From Branchiostoma floridae (lineage: Eukaryota; Chordata; Leptocardii; Amphioxiformes; Branchiostomatidae), in NCBI RefSeq assembly GCF_000003815.2, contig NC_049985.1, positions 11,034,847 to 11,098,846 of the forward strand: a stretch of 64,000 bases of DNA, given 5' to 3'. Shown piece after piece: positions 52,401-63,893 of the stretch. Position numbers and translations under genes: made by a program. The notes below the pieces were generated by a model. The model saw only the letters and a program-made list of their open reading frames with translations, was not told the DNA's origin and searched no databases. Positions within the stretch are counted from its first letter, which is position 1. The number at the start of each line of letters is the position of its first letter.

Positions 52401-54201
52401 GAAAAATATCATAAAACACGTACCCAGATCTTTCGATTCACGTCATGGGAGACATTGAACACGTCTGGCCGACTGTACGAACGAATATTTCAGTTTCTCA
52501 ACGACAAAAGGTTATGTGACCATTTTCTTTGTACGCAGACGGATTCCCTGTATGGACAGCATAGATCGATGACGATTGCACTAAAGGACATATGGCTGGA
52601 CATGGTCACTATCACCCAGTGTATATATAGATAAGCAATGTGATGATGTGATGAAATAACAAAATGTTGATTCATCAAACAGTGAGTTACGGCCTGACGA
52701 TTGCAACGAATGATGCTGAGCATTCTGGGACTACTAATTCACTGACAGTGGAAATCTTCTCTGACGCTGGTGACTTCTGTGTGACAACGACGGTATCCGG
52801 ACTTACAGCGGTTGGGTGAGTACCAGGATGTGCATTATCATACTGACATATGACGTTGACGAATGGGAAGGAAGGCTCATTTTTGCTATAAGCTCCGGTC
52901 ATTGTTAACACCACTTGCTTCACTTGTTCAATGTTTTTTTCGGTGTTTGAAAGGGACCGACCTTCCGTATGCACATGCACATCTCACGGTCATTATTCCT
53001 CTATCAAGTACCTGGTTGTAGTATTGATACGGTTACGCCTTTCAATAGATCATACACATGGATACCTAGGAAGCCTTAATCTAAAGTTTATTACATTTAA
53101 ATACTTGATACAATGTGTTATGCACTAAAAGCTACGTCCCTTTAGATATTTACATTTAATATTGCACAGATAAGTATAGTATAGATCTGTCCCTGCTTAA
53201 TTACACCTACTGTGCTGCAAAGTAGTGTCCTCTTCTTCTAATAAATTCATGAAATTGCATTTTCCCACATAATCAACACCAAAGGACTGAGTACAACCGA
53301 GCCTTTGCCGCTTCCAGTTTTGGTGATCCTTCTCGGCTCCGACTTACCACTTCGGGGAGCGACTGGCTCAAACTAGACTGGGTGAGTGGTACACTACTAT
53401 GGTCATACATGTATTTATCAGCATTGAAACTAAATCAGAGCTAATTGATGTTTGGTCATCATCATCATCGGTCGACGTGATCACACATGTTCGCACATGT
53501 TTACACACGACGGGGTTATACTGCCCCTTACGGAGTGGTATACCCTTTCGAGGCTAATTACAAGACGGGGATGCGCCAGGTCTCCCGTCCGGGTGAATGA
53601 TGTAAATCACCGTGTGGCTGATACGGTATGGAGGTTCGCCAGGCCTCCAACCGGGTGATTTGAAGTGAATCACCAACTCCAGACAGAAGGATTTGCACCA
53701 ACACACACCGCACCATCGCACGTGTGGGGGTTCTTTAACGTGCATAGGGTGTGACTCTCCCCATACACGGGACCTCCATTTAACGTCCTATCCGAGGGAC
53801 GACTCATTTTTCACTTGAGTAAAGTGAGGAAAGTCGTGTAAAGTGCCTTTCCCAAGGGCACAAGATCGGTTGCACGGCAGGCGGATTCGATCCCGCAACC
53901 TCTCGGTCACGAGGCGGATACAATACCACTGCGCTACACGGTACCACTGATGATGATGATGATGATAATGATGTTTGGTAACATTATTCTTTCCAGATTG
54001 ACGTCTACAGTGGCTATACTGGGCTGTACTACCGTTTTTCCTGCCCCAGTAACGGTTGCCAGTTCTCCACTGACTCCTCGGAGGGCAGCGAACAACTCTA
54101 TCTAGATGGTTAGTTACCTTCCCCAAGAAGGTTAAATATTACGTTCGCCAAGAAGGTTATATTTTGAGTAGAGTTTGTGTGTGTGTGTGTGTGTATGTGT
54201 A

Positions 54202-54265
<64 letters not shown>

Positions 54266-54276
54266 TGTGTGTGTGT

Positions 54277-54307
<31 letters not shown>

Positions 54308-57228
54308 GAGAGAGATGCCAATTATGCAAATTCCTGTGTGATGGATAGAATGTCATCCTTTTGACATGCGTTACTGAAAGTACTGTTTAGTGACACCTGT
54401 GCTCGCTAGTCTGGACTATTTTGATTTACACATCTCTTAAATGTTTGCCAGTTATCAAAATCACATGCTTTATTTTCAGATTACGTACTAGGGGACTCAC
54501 AGAAGATCATCTTCCCTGGCCCAAGAGACACTGATAAACATGCCAGGATGGAGGCAACATTGCCTGAGGACCTAACGAACTTTACTCTATGTGTGCACAT
54601 GCGCTCCAACATGTCCTCCAGCAACAAAATCAGCTTGGTCAGTTACGCAGTGCCAGAACATTACAACGAGCTTCTCCTGTTTGTTGATGGTGGATTTAAA
54701 GTAAGTAGCACTACATAATGGTGGATGTGGATAGCACCTTAGTCGTCTAATCTATCATGTTTTAATGCTTGTTAATGTTGGATACGCATTTAGATTGGGA
54801 TTTGCTGGTAGCTCAGATAGTTCTTCAAAATCAAGCACCAGAATCCAGTTTTTTATTTTGTAAAATATGAAATGCAAATATGTTGTTCATTAAGTATTCA
54901 AACTGGTCAATCTGAATTGCAATTGTTTGGTGCTTAGGTACACTACCAATGCTATATATTGTAAATGTTTTGTTGATGCATTGTTATGATGTAGCCATAC
55001 GTGTTCATATAATTTTGCAGCTGATAAAGCAACTCATGTTATTGTTTTTCCAGTTATACGTACAAAACATATATGTGCAAATGGCAGACCCACCTGTGTG
55101 GGATGGTGAGTGGCACGCTATATGTACTACCTGGCGCAGCAGTGATGGAGCTTGGCAACTCTACGCTGACGGCGCGCTGGCGGACTCTGGCTCCGGGTTT
55201 AACGTGGGAGGGAGAGTGGGCAGAGGCGGCACATGGATCCTGGGACAGGATCAAGACGAAGTTGGCGGAGGATTCGTCGCAGAACAAGCGTTCACCGGTG
55301 AACTGTCGAAAGTGAACCTCTGGGACCGCGTGCTGTCTCCAGCTGAAATAGGAGCGGACTGGGCGGCGTTCTGTAATTACCATGGCAACGTGATTGACTG
55401 GGAGACAACTCGCATCTTAATCTTCGGAGAGACCAGGAGGGAAGAGTATCAATGCCGTAAGTAGTACTGCATTTTTACAATATGTGGAATTTCGATCTGA
55501 AATTCGGAATTGTTCAACTTGCTGAGTTTATCTTTATCATTGTTGCTAATTACAAAAAAGGAATGTTTCCACACTACCTTTAAATTATATTTTGGTGTAT
55601 TTGTGTGTCTGTACTTGTCTGTCTGTGAAGAGCATAACTTGAGAAGCCTTGAATGGGAGCTGATTGGCATAATCAATGAGGAAAATTTATAAATCCACTG
55701 CATTCCATGATAGGACTCTCAAACTTGTTACGTATGTAACTGAAAAAGAGAGAAATGTTGAATTCATAAAAAGATATCAAAATTAAATATCAGTTTCTGA
55801 ATCATAATCAATGAGAAAATACTATAATTTTATAGATGTAAACTCTTTGTAAGTTAGTACAGGCTGTATTGAGTTCGTTTAGATTTTAATATCTTTTTGC
55901 TGTTGTTAAAGTGTAGATATGCATTTGTGCATGACATGATAGTTACTAGTTAAGGATACATTTTGTATTCATCTTCATTTCCTTCTAAAAAAATGTAGGC
56001 GCAAAATTAGCACCCTTTTTTTTAATACATGACATGAAGTTGTAATGTTCGAATTAAACGTCACACTTTATGATATCATATGTGACTAACTTATGCACGA
56101 CTTCCTTGTTTCGATGTACATGTACGGTTAGCGATTTTGCCTAGCCCCTTTCTTGGCATGGGAGGCTCTGAATACTTTTGTGCCTCCATAGGGTTTTCAG
56201 GGTACACAGAGTTAAATGGAACCTGGTACAAGGTTTTTGCGGAAAGCATGACGTACGACGCTGCTGCCCAGACCTGTGCAGCAGATGGAGGCCGTCTCGC
56301 CGTTGTGAAATCACAGGATCTGCAGGACTTCCTTGTCGGTATGATTGCGGAGGTTAATGCTGGTACAGATTACTGGATCGGACTTCTACAAATGACAGTG
56401 AGTGTCACGCCTGATAAGAGTATACTTTATGTCAGTTTGGTCCACATTTTCAATGTCTCATTTTCTTCTGTCAGTTTTGTACGTCTTCTTTTGTTTTTTG
56501 CTTTCATATGACCTTCCATCTTCTGGCCAAAGTTGTTTCATTTATTTCATTGTCAACACTGTTAATAACCATTAACTGGGCACTGAGGAATCAAATGATT
56601 TTCAAAACGAGCTTCCATTCATTCTTGTCAGGGTGACAGCATGTAGACAAATAGCGGCAGAAATTTCTTTTTTGGAAAAGAGAAAATACTCTTTGAAGTA
56701 GTCTTCTCGCAGCAGGCAATCCGTATTGGCATGTGGGAAATTTCAACGGGACTTTTGTATCGATGTAAACAAGAAGCGTCCGTCAATTTTCATCTTATAA
56801 AAGCCGCTTGACGTGAATGAGTTTCTTTGGTAGTTGAGGAGATACGCTTTAATATGACTTCCGACATCTGACTTTCATTGTATAGGGAGGGTGGACATGG
56901 TCTGATGGAACAGCGGTTTACAGTGGCTTCACCAACTGGGCACCAGGAGAACCCAACGATGTTGATAGGCAATGTGGGCAACTCTGGCAGGCTAAAGGTT
57001 TCAAATGGGACGACACTAACTGCGATTTTCAAAGGCCCTTCGTCTGTCAAATAGGTACATTTGCTACGCTCTCGAAGCCACCTTGTAGATTATTACCCTC
57101 GCCAAGAGCTCGAGGGAATATGTTCTCGGTAGCGTTTGTGTATGTATGTATGTATATATGCATGCATGCATGTGTGTGTGTGCGTGTCAAGTTGTGTGAG
57201 TGTGTGTGTGTTCGTGCGTGTGTGTGCA

Positions 57229-57285
<57 letters not shown>

Positions 57286-60200
57286 GTGTGTGAAGACCAG
57301 CATAACTCGAGAATGCCTTAATATCTGATATGTCAGTCAGATGTTTGAGGGTTAAGGTCAATTTTATAGACATTATGTAATACGGTACTTAGGCCTCGGA
57401 AGTGCATCGCGTCATGTTTAGTTTACGTTATGTTTTCAGTGGTTGGTTTGTGGCCATTAAACGGACAGTACGGAGCATCAGACATAACAGGAAACGGAAA
57501 TAACGGGACAGCAACAGGAACCCAGTTGGCCCCAGGTCCGTTTGGAGACGCCGACGGAGCTTTCCTGTTTTCGGGAACCGAAAATTCCTACATCGACATT
57601 CCCAACAACGGCAGGCTGGATGTGCGCTACTCCTTCACCATACTGGCGCACATCTATCCTACCGGAGAGGCAGGACCAATCTTCGACTACGTCGGGAACA
57701 ACAACGCCTGGGCATTACACTTTTGGCAGGTTGCTTCACAGGAGCTGTTTATGAGGTAAGTTTACTTACCAGGCACAGAATATTGAACCTTTAGAACTAC
57801 CCATTCTCTTTCCACTCAAACAAATTACTTATCCCTCCCTGTCTCTTTTTGCTGAATGATGACGTCAGTCGCAATCAAATTTGTGCAAGCAAGGAAAAAA
57901 TGTTTCCTAGTGTGTAATGACCCAACTAACAAGAAACAGTAGTTTTTTATCAGGCAAGTAAATTTTATGGATGACATCCGCGCGCTCATTATTTTTTGCC
58001 TGTATTAATATGTTGTGTTGTAACCTAATAATTATGTGTAGAATTTACACTTGCGATATCTCTCAAGTACTTGACTGTACTGTTGCAGAAGTGAAACTTG
58101 CTTAATAGTTGTAAGAGTGACACCAATATGGAAGCCATGAGTGTACTTACCAACTTTGTTAGTGATACCAGTCTACCACACTAGCGTCATTTCTATTTCA
58201 CTAGTGCATTTCGTGAACGCAGGAATGAATGCCAAGTTAGTTGTAAGCTGATGGGAGCTGTGTGACGTACCGACATGTGGTAAGGCCTGAAGCTGTAAGC
58301 TTTTAATAGGGCGACGCTGATTGCACCAAGTTTTGTTGCCATATTGTGTTACTTCAATTCTTGTTACAACGTTCATGGTGTCTATTTTGATAAGTTTCTA
58401 TCATTTTTTCCATCTCATTATTTTTTCAGGATCCATAAAATTTACTTTATATCAACTGAGAAAGAAAGAAATGTCGATAGATATCAATTATGCAAATAAA
58501 GACATTATTTGCGGATCAATTAATAAGAAAATATTATATAGTGGTAAATGACGGGAATTTCATAATTGCAGCATAATGAAGCTTAGTGAAGGGGAACATC
58601 ATTTTACATAAATCATGCAAATTGCTGTCACATTTACATAATCTATGAGCAAACATTAAAATGGTCTTCTCTGCTAAAATAGGACTTTCATATTTTGAAC
58701 TTATGCTTTTTTGCACAATGAATTAAGAAACTGCATAATCCAGTTATATGTACAATAGGACATGGTAATCATAACACCAACGATTTATATGGACTTAAAA
58801 ACAGGCATTCTTCACAATAATCCTTCTTTTTTTTGCGAAAGTATTTTTATCTGAGGTCGAGTTGTTATTCTCATCATTGAATTGATTTGTACACTTCCTA
58901 TCTGCTGTAGGCCGGTGGGTAGAGATGGGGGATTTTCAACTGGCATCACATCCAACGTTCTGCAACAGAACGCCTGGAACTACGTGGGTACAACCTACAA
59001 CAGTGCAACAGGAAATGCATCTCTCTGGAACAACAGCGAACTAGTCGGAGAAAGACTTATCGGGGTTGCTGAAGTTGCGAGTCAGTACCCTGTCCGGGTG
59101 GCGGTGAGGGGCGGAGACAGTCGGTACTTCGCGGGCCGTATCGCCTGTCTGCAGCTGTACAACTACGCCATGACTCAAGAACAGATTGTGGCGGCGCGTG
59201 ATGTGTGTAAAGGTGAGTTCCGTCTCGTATCAGCCAAACGGTGGTTTACATTATTCACCCGGACTCCAGGAAGAATAGTGACGACTGACGTATCAGTCAC
59301 TAATAGAGATCCGAATTAACCAAACCAAACCAAATCTACCAATATAGAATCAATATACTGGAAATTCGATGTTCCTTTGAATGTGACACTGGGCTGACTT
59401 GAACATTCTTCTGGATGAAGAAACACGCGCTAAGTACTACTGCTATCCTGACGACTGGAAAGTATACTGAAAACATTTTCTCTTAATTTCAGACCTTTGT
59501 TTAAAAACTAACTTGAAGTTTTCTCACCCTTCCAGTCTGCGCTGATCCACTTGGAATGGAATCTGGTGCCATACCTGATGACAGCATCACTGCATCTTCC
59601 TACTGGAACTACGAAAATGGTCACGAGCCCTACCGCGGACGACTAAACGGAGTCGATGGTGTAGGCGCTTGGGCAGCCCTAACTAACACCATCGGCGAAT
59701 GGTTGCAGGTAGGCATACATTTTGGTACATAAGCAATCACGATTCTGCCACTTAAGATGGCTATTTTCTGGCAACTTCATCGGTGGCGATGTCATCCATG
59801 TTGTTGGAAGGTAATCTTTTCTTTATCCTATGTTGATGACCACTGGGGTGCGTTTGGTAGGGAATTTTGATATATTTGCTTCATTGAGAATACTTTACTC
59901 TGCACAATGTGGACTTGCTTCATAGAGCAGTATACGTCATCGAGGTTTATTTGGGTCTGCCTTTCTTACATTTCACATACATGTATTCTTTAACCCAAAA
60001 CATGTGTATGCATTCGCTGACAGGTGGATTTAGGAGAAATAAATCGTGTCACAGGCACCATCATTCAGGGTCGCCAGCATCATACCGACCAGTGGGTGAC
60101 CTCCTACAAATTACAGTACAGTATTGATGGCATTAGCTGGACGACATATGCAGGAAATGATGGCCCCGAAAAGGTATGATCATATTTACAAAGATGTTCC

Positions 60201-63200
60201 CTTATTCCAATTCATTTCTAAGTCAACTAAAAGAAATAATGAAACATGTCCTGTAAACGTTACAGGGAAGAACATTTTTCTGTTAATTATGAAATTATGT
60301 TTAACTTGCAATTAATACTGATTGACTCCGTCATTTGTAGTGGCGAAGAGCTGAATCCATTATACGAAAGATTGAAAAAAATAACTCATGTTAATTATCC
60401 TTTTACCGTCTAGGTGTTTCCAGGCAACAATGACAGGAGTACCGCTGTAACAAACTTACTGGACAATCCCGCTAACGCTCGTTATGTGCGTTTTCTGCCA
60501 CAGTCCTGGCACGGTCATATGAGTATGAGAGTGGAAATCTTAGGCTGTGGCATTAACAGTAAGTTTCTGTTGAAATTTCAGAGTTATTACATTGACAAAG
60601 CTTAAAATATTGATTTTATGACACTATTCATCTGTTGTTGTATTGCCTCTAGTATACGGACTTGTTATAGAGCTATAAGATCCAGTCGGTTCATTTTTCT
60701 TCATTTCCCAATACAGATATATCACAATGTAACCTACCCACCCCATCAGTTCGTTGTGCTCAATTTTACCTCCTCCTTTCTAGGTGTAAGGTTGCCACAG
60801 GATCCATCGTGGGTTGTGGACTCCGCCGGCACACCGTGGGTCGACAATGGAGTGACGTATGATGCCACAAAGGCCTTGGATGGCGACACTGGAACCTACT
60901 GGAACCCTCAGGATACCTCACAGTACTACAACAACTGGTACATTGACATGGACTTAACAGTACCCCAAACTCTAACACGCATCGCAGTCAACAGCTACGG
61001 AGACACCACCCATGACATTGCAGCCTTCACGTTGCAAAAGTCGCAGGTTGGGAGTCCGTACAGCTGGGAGGACGTCGTGTCCGTGGATAACGTGCAGGGA
61101 GGCACGAATCAGAGCCAGGAGTTCGGCGGGTTCCAGGGAACAGCGCGGTACTGGAGGTTCATCATCACTCGGACCCACTCGGGGTATCAGCCATATCTCA
61201 CCGAACTGAACCTCTACGGAATTTCTTCAGGTAAGGAAAAATTGTTTTTATTTTCGGTCGGCCATACAGCCTAGACTGATCCAGTAAAGTAACTGTAATG
61301 TTTCGTTTCACTTTTGAATAACGTAAACAGAGCATGTTGTTTTTTAGGTTCTGTTTCACCACAGACTGTATGTACCAACATGTCTTAACAATGACCAAAA
61401 CAACAAGCCAATTATGAAATGAAAATAAAAAAGACAAATATGTTCCAAGAACATCCTACCCACCACTGACGTTACAGATGTGTTTCAAAGCAATGCCCCG
61501 GTCTCATACTTCGTACGATGTGCCTGCGATAGCATACTCCGTAAATCACACGGTACATTTTTTTAGTATAAAATGTTGACACAAATAATGCCACATGTAC
61601 CATAGTAATTGCGCGAACTAGTCTTTCCTTACTAGAATAGATTTCAATCATACGCTTTCTATTAATTGTAACGGACGTTGTAGTCTCTATTAACTACTAG
61701 AACTCTTTCCTTACGCTTTCTGTTAGGAGCCTGTCCAGAGCTGCCACATCCAGACAACGGCAGCAGGACCGAAGGTCGTCTGTACGGAGACAAGGTCACA
61801 TTTTCCTGTCATGACGGCTACGAACTGATCGGTCCTGAAAACAGAACATGCCAAGCAAATCAGAGCTGGTCGGGAACACAGCCTAATTGCTCCAGTAAGT
61901 ACTTTCTCTGAGACTCGTCTTTGTAGTAAGCTTGTGTTGTGGTCGATTCTCAAATGACTTTAGAGTTTAACCATACAGACTGTGTTCGTTTTGATATATT
62001 CGCTGTTGTAAGACCAAACTTGCTATGTCCCAGGAACGTCCTGCCCACCGCTGTCGCCTGTTGAACACGGCAGCACCAGCGGTGACAGTTATTATGGTGA
62101 CGTCATTACTTATCACTGTGATCCTGGATACGAGATCAGTGGTGATGAAGAACGGACCTGCCAGTCGGACCAGACGTGGAGCGGCACACAGCCGACATGC
62201 AACCGTAGGTTACTTCTTATTTCCTGTGATAATGTTATGACAATTAAGGGTTAAGGGTTAATGACCCGCCCCGAGGTGTATATGGTGTCATAACGCCTGG
62301 TCCTTTTCTATAACCACCGAATAAAACCACCGAGTGAGCGAAGCGAACGAGGTGGTTTTATGAGGTGGTTATAGCAAAGGACCAGGCGTTATGACACCAT
62401 GTACACCGAGGAACAGGCGGGTCATTAACGTTATTATCATATAGCCTACCCAAACTTGCAAACTCCTGCATGACGCATAGATCCCTTGGTACTATACGTG
62501 TGAATTCCTTTGTCGAATTTCTGAAAGTTCACATTTGTTCCTTGGTACATACATTTGTAAGGAGATTACAGATTGCAGTTTGAAACCAAAATTTTCACAG
62601 AAAATATTCGAAACATTGCAGTCTTTGGCTTTTTAGAACAACAAAACTCATTATCAATGTTAACAGAAGGAGCCATTCCCCCCTGGCAGTCTGTACTTAT
62701 TCCCTCTGCTCTGGCATGTGTTTCGCTCTTTTTGATTGACCAAATCCTGCATATCTTGTGTGTATCGCTCATTCTGGTTGGTCATAATGAATCGACACCG
62801 GCACCGGTACCGGTGTCGATTCATTCTGACCAATCAGAGGGCTAGGGAGGATACACACCTGCCTGGCCGGAATCTATGTGTCATTTATTATTTATTTATT
62901 TATTATTTATTTCTTCCTCAAACGTACATAGGCAGGGAAATACACACATGATATACCCTGAATTGCGTAGGTTTGTTACAAAGAAACTTATACGTGCAGA
63001 ATGTCAACAAACAAAGATACATAATATATTAACAAACACTAAGCATAGATCTGAACTCACAGGCTGATGTTACGGCGTCATAACCAACGTAGAACGGGGC
63101 CTTCTGATTGGTTCGCGGTGCCTGGCTATATGATAATAACAGTTTCATGACAAACAGTTCTTAGTACCGAGGACATGATATCTTTGAATCTCTGTAGCAT

Positions 63201-63893
63201 AGAACTAGCGCGAACATGCAGCAGTAGGTTGTTTCTTATCTTCTGTGATAATGTTTCTTCCAGTTTTCAATCTTTTAGTAAAGAAGTTAACAAGCTTTGC
63301 AACAAACAGCTATTGTACCAAATGGGCATGATATATTCGAGTCTCTGTACCATAGCTATTGTGCGTCGTCGTGTACTAAAATCAATTCAAATCTTTTTCC
63401 TTCTCTTAGGAACAGCCTGCCCTATACTACCAGTGCCAAACAACGGTAGCAGGACCGAAGGTCATCTTTACGGAGACAAGGTCACATTTTCCTGTAATGA
63501 AGGCTACGAACTAATAGGTTCTGAAAACAGAACGTGCCAGGCTAACCAGAGCTGGTCGGGAACACAGCCTAATTGTTCTCGTAAGTATTTACTCCAATTG
63601 TAGCAAGCTTATGCTGTGGTCAATTCTCAATTGTCTTTAGAGGTTGACAGATTGTTTTGTGTTTCGTTTTCGATATCTTTGCTGTTGTAAAGTTTGTAAC
63701 ACCGAACTGCTATATGTCCCAGGAACGTCCTGCCCACCGCTGCCGCCTGTTGAACATGGCAGCACCAGCGGTGGCAGTTATTATGGAGACGTCGTTATTT
63801 ATCACTGTGACCCTGGATACGAGATCAGTGGTGATGAAGAACGAACCTGCCAGTCGGACCAGACGTGGAGCGGCACACAGCCGACATGCAGCC
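48814..63893 (+). CDS. Gene B: polycystin-1-like multi-lectin receptor, 5' part (runs off right edge)
   Basis: Tandem paralogue of gene A, same strand, 10.3 kb downstream of its stop. The ATG at 48814 (AACATGGCGGG) is followed by a signal peptide, then CUB, PAN, C-type lectin, FTP, PLAT-like, pentraxin, C-type lectin, LamG, F5/8C, discoidin-like and four sushi domains, all in one phase-consistent frame. By collinearity with gene A, the REJ-GPS-PLAT-channel part should follow to the right of the window; that is inference. All modules are extracellular. Confidence 0.88.
50014..50256 (+). CDS. Gene B exon: PAN/Apple domain
   Basis: Class 1-1 exon: [58 protein letters not shown]. The C-x3-C pair, CLSFQY and NCYL pattern fits PAN/Apple modules (protein or glycan binding). 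There is no counterpart in the window for gene A, whose 5' end is missing. Confidence 0.82.
50586..50981 (+). CDS. Gene B exon: C-type lectin domain 1
   Basis: One class 1-1 exon: [90 protein letters not shown]. The EPN motif and WND calcium site are intact, which in the family predicts mannose/GlcNAc-type, calcium-dependent sugar binding. Confidence 0.95.
51321..51953 (+). CDS. Gene B exons: fucolectin (FTP) domain (51321-51504, 51718-51953)
   Basis: Two exons joined in phase 2: [106 protein letters not shown] fits the R-x-D-x4-R fucose-contact motif of eel-agglutinin-type F-lectins, with a preceding CTH as the likely histidine ligand at somewhat longer spacing. The second exon corresponds to gene A 1-135. 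Confidence 0.93.
52683..54108 (+). CDS. Gene B exons: PLAT/LH2-like module (52683-52815, 53285-53381, 53997-54108)
   Basis: Same three exons and phases as gene A 936-1927: [60 protein letters not shown], ending EQLYLDG. The third exon is 15 nt shorter than in A and the first 3 nt shorter. A SINE sits in the second intron of B only. Confidence 0.6.
53457..53968 (-). mobile_element. Full-length tRNA-derived SINE with 11-bp target-site duplication
   Basis: Flanked by TGATGTTTGGT at 53446-53456 and 53969-53979. Gene A has the uninterrupted intron with one TGATGTTTGGT at about 1772-1782. On the minus strand it starts with a TCA-type microsatellite, then an A-box-like TGTAGCGCAGTGG, a B-box-like GGGATCGAATCC, and a ~400-bp body with 'CCTTGTGCCCTTGGG', 'CCTCGGATAGGACGTTAAATG', 'CGTTAAAGAACCC' and 'CTGGAGTTGGTGATTCACTT'. 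It inserted after the A/B duplication. Confidence 0.95.
54173..54308. repeat. (GT)n microsatellite
   Basis: About 135 bp of GT with a few interruptions, at the same intronic place as the GT tract of gene A (1971-2033). Confidence 0.97.
54480..55456 (+). CDS. Gene B exons: pentraxin-like domain (54480-54700, 55054-55456)
   Basis: Two exons joined in phase 0. [32 protein letters not shown] and [20 protein letters not shown] come first, then [78 protein letters not shown] and LGQDQDxxGGGF match the pentraxin signature and its calcium-binding acidic residues. The cysteine pair of pentraxins (C in FTLC and C in HAIC) is present. No copy is visible in gene A. Confidence 0.93.
55865..55913 (+). repeat. 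Fragment of sushi-array intron
   Basis: TGTATTGAGTTCGTTTAGAT and ATCTTTTTGCTGTTGT match the intron upstream of type B sushi exons (16224-16272). It sits far from the sushi array, between pentraxin and the second C-type lectin, showing that a piece of that intron was copied here. Confidence 0.7.
56192..57054 (+). CDS. Gene B exons: C-type lectin domain 2 (56192-56397, 56886-57054)
   Basis: Exons joined in phase 0: [47 protein letters not shown], then [55 protein letters not shown]. It has an EPN motif and WDD in place of WND. Two acceptors nine bases apart (56192 and 56201) both keep the frame; I cannot tell which is used. There is no copy in gene A. Confidence 0.9.
57125..57296. repeat. (TATG)n/(GT)n microsatellite
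   Basis: ATGT/ATGC tetranucleotides grade into a long GT run in the short intron before the LamG exon of gene B. Confidence 0.93.
57440..59212 (+). CDS. Gene B exons: LamG-like domain (57440-57755, 58911-59212)
   Basis: Same module as gene A 9743-12162: [99 protein letters not shown]. In the second exon B reads [16 protein letters not shown] where A reads [11 protein letters not shown], the most variable stretch of the pair. Confidence 0.92.
57967..57991 (+). repeat. Fragment of the 47-kb inverted-repeat element
   Basis: ATGGATGACATCCGCGCGC followed by TCATTA matches 47081-47105 (one base differs after the GCGCGC run). It is an isolated piece in a gene B intron. Confidence 0.6.
59213..59320 (+). 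mobile_element. SINE 3' fragment directly after the LamG donor site
   Basis: CCGTCTCGTATCAGCCAAAC-GGTGGTTTACATTATTCACCCGGACT matches the 3' body of the 53.5 kb SINE and the end of the gene A SINE (12963-12985). The SINE's 5' part has been deleted up to the donor, so the intron now begins inside SINE-derived sequence. Confidence 0.8.
59536..60558 (+). CDS. Gene B exons: F5/8 type C domain (59536-59708, 60024-60173, 60414-60558)
   Basis: Collinear with gene A 13057-14465, same phases and almost identical protein ([60 protein letters not shown]). The introns also align closely, apart from the MITE present only in A; the empty site ATTGAGAA is at 59883-59890. Confidence 0.95.
60784..61230 (+). 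CDS. Gene B exon: second discoidin-like domain
   Basis: Class 1-1 exon matching gene A 14713-15159. Differences cluster at one loop ([20 protein letters not shown] in B; A has GGMGQN and IAF there). Elsewhere identity is very high: [60 protein letters not shown]. The loop lies where discoidin folds contact ligand. Confidence 0.9.
61495..61555. mobile_element. Remnant of the TIR transposon end
   Basis: GCCCCGGTCTCATACTTCGT-ACGATGTGCCTGCGAT aligns with the left TIR and subterminal region of the 10648-11719 element, and with the remnant at the same place in gene A (15417-15478). Confidence 0.75.
61727..61894 (+). CDS. Gene B sushi 1 (type A)
   Basis: Class 1-1 exon: [48 protein letters not shown]. 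Gene A retains only a scar of this exon (15672-15695). Confidence 0.94.
62034..62204 (+). CDS. Gene B sushi 2 (type B)
   Basis: Class 1-1 exon: [46 protein letters not shown]. It has no counterpart in gene A, where the region was deleted. Confidence 0.95.
62258..62428. mobile_element. 171-bp near-perfect palindrome (fold-back MITE)
   Basis: TTAATGACCCGCC at the left pairs with GGCGGGTCATTAA at the right. Pairing continues through GTGTCATAACGCCTGGTCC and TATAACCACC towards a centre near 62343. It lies in the intron after gene B sushi 2. Confidence 0.9.
62430..63140. mobile_element. 711-bp segment bracketed by 17-bp inverted repeats
   Basis: GTTATTATCATATAGCC at 62430-62446 is mirrored by GGCTATATGATAATAAC at 63124-63140. 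Inside lies a second palindrome (62774-62838) centred on CACCGGTACCGGTG with arms CTGGTTGGTCATAATGAATC / CATTCTGACCAATCAG. Together with 62258-62428 it forms a nested insertion absent from gene A. Confidence 0.75.
63410..63580 (+). CDS. Gene B sushi 3 (type A)
   Basis: Class 1-1 exon: [46 protein letters not shown]. Its upstream intron matches that of gene A sushi 1. Its 3' end and downstream intron match gene A sushi 3, so it looks like a join of the two. Confidence 0.95.
63723..63893 (+). CDS. Gene B sushi 4 (type B)
   Basis: Class 1-1 exon: [46 protein letters not shown]. It is the last exon in the window; donor gtaggt at 63894. The array probably continues beyond the edge. Confidence 0.95.

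Noticed and set aside
54132-54364. Cys/Val or His/Thr repeat proteins
   Set aside because: Translation of the GT/CA microsatellite on either strand; the same applies to frames at 57047-57373.
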